Shown here: positions 1-6,283 of the stretch, piece after piece
Numbering within the stretch: position 1 is the stretch's first letter
Layout of the letters: each line of letters opens with the position of its first letter
Assembly (NCBI GenBank): GCA_009993495.1
Contig: JAACTI010000102.1
Coordinates: forward strand, 1 to 12,889
Origin: Deltaproteobacteria bacterium
Lineage (GTDB): Bacteria; Desulfobacterota; Desulfuromonadia; Desulfuromonadales; Geopsychrobacteraceae
Direction: 5' to 3'
DNA length: 12,889 nucleotides
Notes under the pieces: generated by a model
The model's database searches: none
Told to the model about the DNA's origin: nothing
The model's input: only the letters and a program-made list of their open reading frames with translations
Translations under genes and position numbers: made by a program

Positions 1-2
1 TG

Positions 3-326
3 ACCCTGATGGCGGACTTGTCCCTCAGCGAGGGTGATCGTTCGCGCTATGCCCTGCGTCAGCTGGCGCTGGTTTGGGATGGGCGCGGAGCTTTTCCCCA
101 GGTCACCCTGACCGGCAGCCTCGCTTTCACCGACCATGGTCTGGTGCGCTTGACCACCGAAAGCCCTTTGCAGATCAATCCGCAGCGTGGTCTGCCCTTT
201 GACGGGGTGTTGCGTTTTCAGGGCAGGGATGACAGCTGGCTGCGGCTGTGGTTTGCCAAGCCGGCAATGACCGGATTTTTCAAGATCGATGGCTCTGACG
301 GGCTGCAGACCATAGGCCAACTTTAG
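3..326 (+). CDS. 3' end of an unrecognised protein upstream of the Cus-type operon (partial)
   Basis: The reading frame is open from the left edge of the window to a TAG at 324-326, so this is probably the C-terminal part of a larger protein; an internal ATG at 9 could also serve as a start. The visible ~107 residues alternate hydrophobic and polar residues in a way that suggests beta-strands, for example around VTLTGSLAF and DGVLRFQG. No family motif or catalytic residue is recognisable. The stop lies 11 bases before the ATG of the outer-membrane channel gene, and that gene's ribosome binding site AGGTGG (325-330) overlaps this stop. The two are therefore very likely co-transcribed and possibly translationally coupled. 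No function is assigned. Confidence 0.6.
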   Translation, partial: TLMADLSLSEGDRSRYALRQLALVWDGRGAFPQVTLTGSLAFTDHGLVRLTTESPLQINPQRGLPFDGVLRFQGRDDSWLRLWFAKPAMTGFFKIDGSDGLQTIGQL

Positions 327-337
327 GTGGAATCTTG

Positions 338-1582
338 ATGACTTCGGGCAAACAACCCTTGCGCATTTCTTCCTGGCACTGCCGCCTTCTCATGGGGTTC
401 TGCATGCTCAGCTGCCTGCTTGTCGGCCTGTCGGCCTTCGCCCGGGCCGCCGATGGGGAGGTTGGGGAAGGGGACAGCCTCGATCTTCTGCTGCAGAGCG
501 CCGTGACGCGCAATCAGCAGCTGATTTCAGCGGCGGCCCAGTCCCAGCGCTACAATATTCGCATTCCCCTGGTCGATAACCTCAGTGATCCCTTGCTGGC
601 CTTCTATTATCTCGATTTCCCCATCGGCAATATCAGCAGCGGGCTGACATCCCCCGAAAGTCAGGCCCAGGCCGGCCCGGCGACCAAAGTCACTCTGCGC
701 TCGGTCAGGGGGAGCGTTTTGAACGGGCGTGACATGGTGGAAAATCAGGCCCTCTGGTATCAGTACCTGAGCGAAGATTTGATTCTCCAGGTCACCAGTC
801 AGGTACGGCAAAGCTTTTTTCAGCTGTTGTTTCTCGATCGGATGATCGCCGTCACAGAGCAGAGCCTGCTGACCCTGGACGGGGTGATTGAGAGCAGCGA
901 CGCCGGTTATGCGGTAGGCAAGCTGCGTCAGCGCGATCTCCTCGATGCCCAGAGTGCGCGTTATCATCTGCAGGCCGAGTTGCTGCGCCTGCGGCAAAAG
1001 CGCCTGAGCCTTGCCCTCGATCTGAACTATCTGTGCGGCCAGCCGAGCGGCACCGAGGTGACGCCCCTGCGTGACCCTGAACTGACCAGCGAAAACCTGC
1101 CGAAGCCGCAACACACCCTGGCGGATTTTATTTCGGGGCTCCACAACCACCGCCCCAAGGTCAAGGGCTATCAGGCCCTGGGCGGGCGTTTCAAGGCGAT
1201 GCGCAGCATGATTCAGATGTATTTCAACCGTGAGGTCCGCACCGAAGCGATGTATGAAGCCGACAGCGGCCTGCGGGCCATCAAGGCCGAAGGGGCCGAT
1301 TTTTACCATCGGCTGATTGCCGATTTGCAGCGCACCATGGCGGATCTCGAAAAAAACCGCGAACTGGCCGCCCTCTACGGGCGGGTCCTTCTGCCGCAGC
1401 GCCGTCAGGCTCTGGCCGCGGGCCTTGCTGACCTACAGGTCGGCAAAGCCGAATATGCCCAGGTGCTCAAGACGCTGCTCGATCTCCATCAGGATCAGCT
1501 TGCCTATGATCAGTCCCTTGCGGACTACATGACCAATCTGGCGCAACTGGAAGGCCTGAGCGGCCTGAGGGTGAGCTGGTGA
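338..1582 (+). CDS. TolC/CusC-type outer-membrane efflux channel protein
   Basis: This is the probable outer-membrane channel of the tripartite metal exporter encoded with the next two genes. It begins with a basic stretch, a hydrophobic core (about residues 17-34) and an ARAA-type signal peptidase I site near residues 36-38. The mature part is rich in long amphipathic helices full of Q, L, R and A, as in the helical barrel of the outer membrane efflux protein (OEP) family. Examples are the stretches around DLILQVTSQVRQSFFQLL and the C-terminal LAAGLADLQVGKAEYAQVL. About 414 residues is typical of the family. ATG 338 is preferred over TTG 335 because AGGTGG sits 7 bases upstream. Unlike E. 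coli CusC, no convincing lipobox is seen. The 3' end overlaps the adaptor gene by four bases (GTGA). The family call is firm; metal specificity comes from the neighbours. Confidence 0.88.
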   Translation: MTSGKQPLRISSWHCRLLMGFCMLSCLLVGLSAFARAADGEVGEGDSLDLLLQSAVTRNQQLISAAAQSQRYNIRIPLVDNLSDPLLAFYYLDFPIGNISSGLTSPESQAQAGPATKVTLRSVRGSVLNGRDMVENQALWYQYLSEDLILQVTSQVRQSFFQLLFLDRMIAVTEQSLLTLDGVIESSDAGYAVGKLRQRDLLDAQSARYHLQAELLRLRQKRLSLALDLNYLCGQPSGTEVTPLRDPELTSENLPKPQHTLADFISGLHNHRPKVKGYQALGGRFKAMRSMIQMYFNREVRTEAMYEADSGLRAIKAEGADFYHRLIADLQRTMADLEKNRELAALYGRVLLPQRRQALAAGLADLQVGKAEYAQVLKTLLDLHQDQLAYDQSLADYMTNLAQLEGLSGLRVSW

Positions 1583-2874
1583 ATCAGGGTGCAAAGATGA
1601 AAATGACAGCAGTGATTCAAGGATTTTTTATCCTCTTGATTCTGTCGGCCTCGTGGTCCGGGCTGTTCGACGAGCTTTGTGTCTGCACTGCTCAGGCTGC
1701 GGAAACGCCGACGCAGTACACCTGCGGTATGCATCCCCTGGTGATCACGGAAGAACCGGGGCTCTGCCCGATCTGCCACATGGTGTTGACGCCGCTGCAG
1801 GACGATGAGCATGGTGCGGAGGATGAGCGTCGGCTGATTCAGGTTGACTCGGTGACCGTGCAACGGATGGGCGTGCGCACGGCCATCGCCGCCCCACGTA
1901 CCCTGACTCACAACATCCGTACCTTCGGACGGGTTGCCTATGCCGAACCGCAGCAGCAGGCGATCAACACCAAACTTTCGGGCTGGGTGGAAGCCCTGCA
2001 TATTGATGAGACCGGCAAGACGGTGGTGAAAGGTGATCCTCTCCTCGATCTTTACAGCCCCGATCTGCTCGCTGCGCAGCACGAGCTGCTGCTGGCCCTG
2101 CGCAATCGCGCGGCCATGGCCGACAGCGGCTTCGCTGGCGCCCTGGCCGACGCCGAACGCCTGCTGGATGCGGCGCGCCGTCGCCTGCAACTCTGGGATA
2201 TCAAGCCTGGCCAGATCCAGAAGCTGGAAGAAACCGGCGAGGTACAGAAGACTTTGACCCTCTATGCCCCAGTCTCCGGCGTGGTTTCGCGCAAGCAGGT
2301 GCGGGTGGGAGAATATATCTCGGCAGGCCGCGAGCTGCTGGAAATTTCCAGCCTTTCCCCTCTCTGGGTTTATGCCGACATCTATGTCAGCGAGCTTCCC
2401 TGGGTCAGGGTCGGTCAGCAGGCGTTGATCGAGTTTCCTCTTCTGGCGCAACCCATCACCGGTACCCTCAGCACCATTTACCCCGCGCTGGAGGCCAAAA
2501 CCCGCACAGTCAAGGCGCGGATCGACATCGACAACCCGGATCTGCGCCTCAAGCCGCAAATGTATGCCGAGGTGCAGATCCGTACCCATTCTCTGGAGCA
2601 GGCCCTAAGTGTGCCGCTGGAGGCGGTGCTGTTCAGTGGCACCCAGGAAAGGGTTTTCGTCGATCTGGGCGAAGGTCGCTTTGCGCCACGCGAGGTGAAG
2701 GTCGGGTTGCAGGATGAGGAAGGTTATATCGAAATCCTCAGCGGGGTCAGCGCCGGTGAAAAGGTGGTGACCTCGGCCCAGTTTCTCCTCGACTCTGAAA
2801 GCAAACTGCGTGAAGCCGTCAACAAAATGCGTGCAGCGGATGACGCGAACGTCGATCTCGACGAGCTGTTTTAA
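1579..2874 (+). CDS. cusB: CusB-type RND efflux periplasmic adaptor with N-terminal heavy-metal-binding domain
   Basis: This is a membrane-fusion adaptor that links the inner-membrane pump to the outer-membrane channel and can hand over Cu(I)/Ag(I). After a hydrophobic export segment (about residues 12-29, AQAA cleavage near 38-41) comes a small metal-binding domain. It carries YTCGMHP at 47-53 and CPICHM at 63-68, matching the YTCPMHP...CPKCGM pattern of the HMBD family with small changes. The rest has the adaptor layout: a barrel-sandwich half near LSGWVEALHIDETGKTVVKG, a helical hairpin (about 155-215), the second half near LYAPVSGVVSRKQVRVGEYI, then beta-barrel and membrane-proximal domains. 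The GTG start overlaps the previous stop and has GAGGGTGAG upstream; ATG 1597 is an alternative that still leaves a signal peptide. No CusF-like domain is fused at the C terminus. Confidence 0.93.
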   Translation: MNQGAKMKMTAVIQGFFILLILSASWSGLFDELCVCTAQAAETPTQYTCGMHPLVITEEPGLCPICHMVLTPLQDDEHGAEDERRLIQVDSVTVQRMGVRTAIAAPRTLTHNIRTFGRVAYAEPQQQAINTKLSGWVEALHIDETGKTVVKGDPLLDLYSPDLLAAQHELLLALRNRAAMADSGFAGALADAERLLDAARRRLQLWDIKPGQIQKLEETGEVQKTLTLYAPVSGVVSRKQVRVGEYISAGRELLEISSLSPLWVYADIYVSELPWVRVGQQALIEFPLLAQPITGTLSTIYPALEAKTRTVKARIDIDNPDLRLKPQMYAEVQIRTHSLEQALSVPLEAVLFSGTQERVFVDLGEGRFAPREVKVGLQDEEGYIEILSGVSAGEKVVTSAQFLLDSESKLREAVNKMRAADDANVDLDELF

Positions 2875-2892
2875 TCCCTGGGTGTGAAAGCG

Positions 2893-5800
2893 ATGCTTGA
2901 AACGCTGATTGAGTGGTCTATCAAAAACAAGTTCGTGGTGATTCTGCTCACCCTGGCGACTCTGGTCGGTGGGGTTTACAGTCTGCGGCATACCCCGATC
3001 GATGCCATTCCCGACCCTTCGGACGTGCAGGTCATCATCTACACCGAATACGCCGGGCAGGCGCCCCAGGTGGTGGAAGATCAGGTGACCTATCCGCTGA
3101 CCGCCCAGATGCTCTCTGTGCCCCACGCCAAGGTGGTGCGCGGCTATTCCTTTTTCGGTTATTCCTTTGTCTATCTGCTTTTCGAGGATGGCACCGATAT
3201 CTACTGGGCGCGTTCGCGGGTGCTCGAATATCTGGACCAGGCGGCATCCAGGCTGCCCAAAGGGGTCGCGCCCAGTCTTGGCCCCGATGCGACCGGAGTG
3301 GGTTGGATCTACGAATATGCCCTGCAGAGTGACCGCCATGATCTGCAGCAGCTGCGCTCGATCCAGGATTGGTATCTGCGCTATCAGCTGATGGCGGTGG
3401 AGGGGGTCGCCGAAGTTGCGAGTATCGGCGGCTTCGTTAAGCAGTATCAGGTTGAGGTCAATCCCAACCGTCTGCTTGCCTATCAGTTGACCCTGCCGCA
3501 GATCAAACGCGCGCTCCAGGAAAGCAACAACGATGTCGGCGGCCGCCTGATCGAAATGGGCGAAACCGAGTACATGATCCGCGGGCGCGGTTATATCCGT
3601 GACCTGCACGACATCGAACAGATTGCCGTGGGTGCTGATCAGCAGGGTACTCCGATCCTGGTGCGTGATCTGGCGCGGGTGACCCTGGGGCCGGAACTGC
3701 GCCGCGGCATCGCCGAACTTGATGGGCAGGGGGAGGCGGTCGGCGGTATTATCGTTATGCGTTATGGCGAAAACGCGCGCACCACCATTACGCGGGTCAA
3801 GCAAAAGATCACCGCGCTGCAGAGCGGATTGCCCGAGGGGGTGAAGATCATTTCGGTTTACGATCGCTCGCGCCTCATCGACCGCGCAGTCGAGACCCTG
3901 AAAACCAAGATTTTTGAAGAAAGTCTTGTCGTCGCCCTGGTGACCGCGCTCTTTCTCATGCACATCCCCAGCGCCCTGGTGGCGATCCTCACCCTGCCGA
4001 TCGCGGTGCTGCTGGCCTTTGCGCTCATGTACCTGCAGGGGATCAATGCGAACATCATGAGCCTGGGTGGCATCGCCATCGCCATTGGCACTATGATCGA
4101 CGCCGCGATTATCATGACCGAGAACGCGCACAAGCACCTGGAGCGCGACTTTGGCCGAAAACCACACTGGCAGATCATCAGCGAAGCGGCCAAAGAGGTT
4201 GGCCCGACTCTTTTCTTTTCCCTGCTGGTGATCACGGTCAGCTTTATTCCGATCTTTGCCCTGCAGGAACAGTCGGGGCGCCTTTTCAAACCCCTGGCCT
4301 ACACCAAGACCTATGCCATGGCGGCGGCGGCGCTGCTGTCGGTGACCCTGGTGCCGATCTTGATGGGCTGGTTTATCCGCGGCAAGATCCGCCCGGAGTC
4401 GGCCAACCCCCTCAATCGTTGCTTTATCCGGATCTACCATCCGCTGGTCGATTTTGTCCTGGCGCACCGCTGGCAGACCCTGCTGGTGGCGACCCTGCTG
4501 CTGCTGTCGATTGCCTGGCCTCTGGGCCTCGCGCCCCGGCCCCTCGGCAGCGAATTCATGCCGGCCCTCGCCGAAGGGGATCTGCTCTACATGCCGACCA
4601 CCTTGCCGGGTATATCCACCACCAAGGCTCGCGAACTGTTGCAGCAGACCGACCAGATCATTGCCTCTTTTCCGGAAGTTGAGCGCACCTTCGGCAAGGT
4701 CGGGCGCGCCGAAACCGCCACTGATCCGGCGCCTTTGTCGATGCTCGAAACCACCATCATGCTTAAGCCCGAATCGGAATGGCGCACCACCTATCGGGAG
4801 CGTTTCTATTCCGGCTGGCCCGACTGGCTGAATAGTATCAAAGTGCCCCTCAGCTGGATCTGGTCGGATCATGTCCGGATGGATCTCGATGGCCTGATTC
4901 GCGAACTCGACCGCGAAATTCAGTTCCCCGGTCTGACCAACGCCTGGACCATGCCGATTCGCGCGCGCATCGACATGCTCTCGACCGGCATCAAAACCCC
5001 GGTCGGGATCAAGGTTATGGGGAACGACCTCGAAGTCCTGTCGGAAATCGCCATCAAGATCGAAGCCCTGATGCGTAAGCAGCCCGGTACCTTGAGCGCC
5101 ATCGCCGAGCGTGTGGTTGGCGGCTACTATCTTGATTTCGCCATCGACCGTCGCGCCGCGGCGCGCTATGGCCTGACTATTGGCGAGGTGCAGGAGATGG
5201 TGCAGACCGCCATCGGCGGCGTCAACGTTACCCAGACGGTGGAGGGGTTGGAACGTTACCCGGTGAATCTGCGCTACCAGCAGGATTTTCGTAATGACCT
5301 TGTTTCTCTGCGGCGGGTGCTGGTGCCTTTGCGCGATGGCAATCATGTCCCTCTGGGCGAGCTGGCCGCGCTGGAGATCACTCAGGGCCCGCCGATGATC
5401 AAGAGTGAAAACGCCCAGCGCACCGCCTGGGTTTATGTCGACCTGCGCGACATGGATGTCGGCACCTTCGTTAAGCGCGCCAAGCAGGTGGTGGCCGAAC
5501 AGATTCGGCTCCCCGAAGGCTACAGCCTGGTCTGGAGCGGTCAGTATGAATATCTGCAGGCGGCCCAGCAGCGCTTTACCCTGATTGTCCCTTTGACCCT
5601 GCTGCTGATCCTGCTGATCATCTATCTGAGCACACGCTCGGTGATCAAGACCGGCATCGTGCTGCTGGCGGTCCCTTTTTCGCTGATTGGCGCCTTCTGG
5701 ATGCTCTATCTGCTTGGCTACCATCTGTCGGTCGCCGCCTGGGTCGGGATCATCGCCCTCGCCGGGTTGGACGCCGAGACCGGTGTCGTCATGCTGCTCT

Positions 5801-6132
5801 ATCTCGACCAGGCCCATCACCGCAGGTCAGAGCAGGGACGCTTGCAGACCCGCGGTGATCTGGTGCAGGCCATCCATTATGGCGCAGTGCGCAGGGTGCG
5901 GCCCAAGATCATGACGATTCTGGTGATTATCGCTGGCCTTTTGCCGATCATGTGGAGTCATGGTACCGGTGCCGATGTGATGAAGCGCATCGCCGCGCCG
6001 ATGATCGGCGGGGTGATGACGTCGGGGCTCATGGAGCTGCTGATCTATCCGGTGATCTATTATCTGTGGCGCGGCCGCAAGCTGTTGCCAGACATGCAAC
6101 CGAGCTGCGAAAGGCCGCGGGACAATGGCTGA
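2893..6132 (+). CDS. cusA: CusA-type heavy-metal RND efflux pump, Cu(I)/Ag(I) exporter
   Basis: This is the proton-driven inner-membrane pump of the tripartite exporter. It follows E. coli CusA closely, as in DVQVIIYTEYAGQAPQVVE, GPDATGVGWIYEYAL and GGIAIAIGTMIDAAIIMTENA. The three methionines that bind Cu(I)/Ag(I) in E. coli (M573, M623, M672) have counterparts at M567 (LLYMPTTLPG), M617 (PLSMLETT) and M695 (RIDMLSTGIK). The proton-relay residues known from the family are D403, E962 and K1005. About 1079 residues is somewhat longer than E. coli CusA (1047), mainly from an extra WPDWLNSIKVPLSW segment before the LDGLIRELD helix. Start ATG 2893 gives MLETLIEWSIKNKF, aligning with the E. coli N terminus; GTG 2884 is possible but poorly supported. 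The gene begins 18 bases after cusB. Confidence is high for pump class and monovalent copper/silver substrate. Confidence 0.95.
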   Translation: MLETLIEWSIKNKFVVILLTLATLVGGVYSLRHTPIDAIPDPSDVQVIIYTEYAGQAPQVVEDQVTYPLTAQMLSVPHAKVVRGYSFFGYSFVYLLFEDGTDIYWARSRVLEYLDQAASRLPKGVAPSLGPDATGVGWIYEYALQSDRHDLQQLRSIQDWYLRYQLMAVEGVAEVASIGGFVKQYQVEVNPNRLLAYQLTLPQIKRALQESNNDVGGRLIEMGETEYMIRGRGYIRDLHDIEQIAVGADQQGTPILVRDLARVTLGPELRRGIAELDGQGEAVGGIIVMRYGENARTTITRVKQKITALQSGLPEGVKIISVYDRSRLIDRAVETLKTKIFEESLVVALVTALFLMHIPSALVAILTLPIAVLLAFALMYLQGINANIMSLGGIAIAIGTMIDAAIIMTENAHKHLERDFGRKPHWQIISEAAKEVGPTLFFSLLVITVSFIPIFALQEQSGRLFKPLAYTKTYAMAAAALLSVTLVPILMGWFIRGKIRPESANPLNRCFIRIYHPLVDFVLAHRWQTLLVATLLLLSIAWPLGLAPRPLGSEFMPALAEGDLLYMPTTLPGISTTKARELLQQTDQIIASFPEVERTFGKVGRAETATDPAPLSMLETTIMLKPESEWRTTYRERFYSGWPDWLNSIKVPLSWIWSDHVRMDLDGLIRELDREIQFPGLTNAWTMPIRARIDMLSTGIKTPVGIKVMGNDLEVLSEIAIKIEALMRKQPGTLSAIAERVVGGYYLDFAIDRRAAARYGLTIGEVQEMVQTAIGGVNVTQTVEGLERYPVNLRYQQDFRNDLVSLRRVLVPLRDGNHVPLGELAALEITQGPPMIKSENAQRTAWVYVDLRDMDVGTFVKRAKQVVAEQIRLPEGYSLVWSGQYEYLQAAQQRFTLIVPLTLLLILLIIYLSTRSVIKTGIVLLAVPFSLIGAFWMLYLLGYHLSVAAWVGIIALAGLDAETGVVMLLYLDQAHHRRSEQGRLQTRGDLVQAIHYGAVRRVRPKIMTILVIIAGLLPIMWSHGTGADVMKRIAAPMIGGVMTSGLMELLIYPVIYYLWRGRKLLPDMQPSCERPRDNG

Positions 6133-6174
6133 TCTGGTAATTAATCACTAATCATCGCCGACTCTTCTCATTAA

Positions 6175-6189
6175 GGAGCAAATCGCTCC
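6175..6189 (+). promoter_or_regulatory. Small perfect hairpin in the gap between cusA and the oxidase gene
   Basis: GGAGC (6175-6179) and GCTCC (6185-6189) form a 5-bp stem with a 5-base loop, 43 bases after the cusA stop. No T-run follows, so it is a poor terminator. It could be a weak attenuator, an mRNA end structure or half of an operator. A second loose pair, GACCG (6215-6219) and CGGTC (6243-6247), lies between it and the ribosome binding site. No clear -35/-10 pair was found in the 151-base gap, so it is not settled whether the oxidase has its own promoter. Confidence 0.25.
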
Positions 6190-6271
6190 CCCTGAATGCG
6201 CAATCCGCCCATAGACCGATTGTTCCTTATTTATTACAAATACGGTCAAAGATTAAAGATGCCCACAAAAG

Positions 6272-6278
6272 AAGGAGG
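6272..6278 (+). promoter_or_regulatory. Strong ribosome binding site of the multicopper oxidase gene
   Basis: AAGGAGG lies five bases before ATG 6284, a near-perfect match to the 16S rRNA anti-Shine-Dalgarno sequence. It decides the start and suggests the oxidase is translated much more strongly than cusA, whose site is weak. Confidence 0.8.
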
Positions 6279-6283
6279 CTATT

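Noticed and set aside
1525..2589. A 354-codon minus-strand frame across the channel/adaptor junction, with a similar one at 527-1309
   Set aside because: Both lie antisense to well-supported genes of the operon and show the same shadow composition.
2605..5820. A 1071-codon open frame on the minus strand opposite cusA and cusB
   Set aside because: The plus strand has unmistakable CusA/CusB homology. The antisense frame is rich in H, Q, R, D and G, as expected of a complementary shadow in GC-rich DNA, and has no ribosome binding site or family motif.
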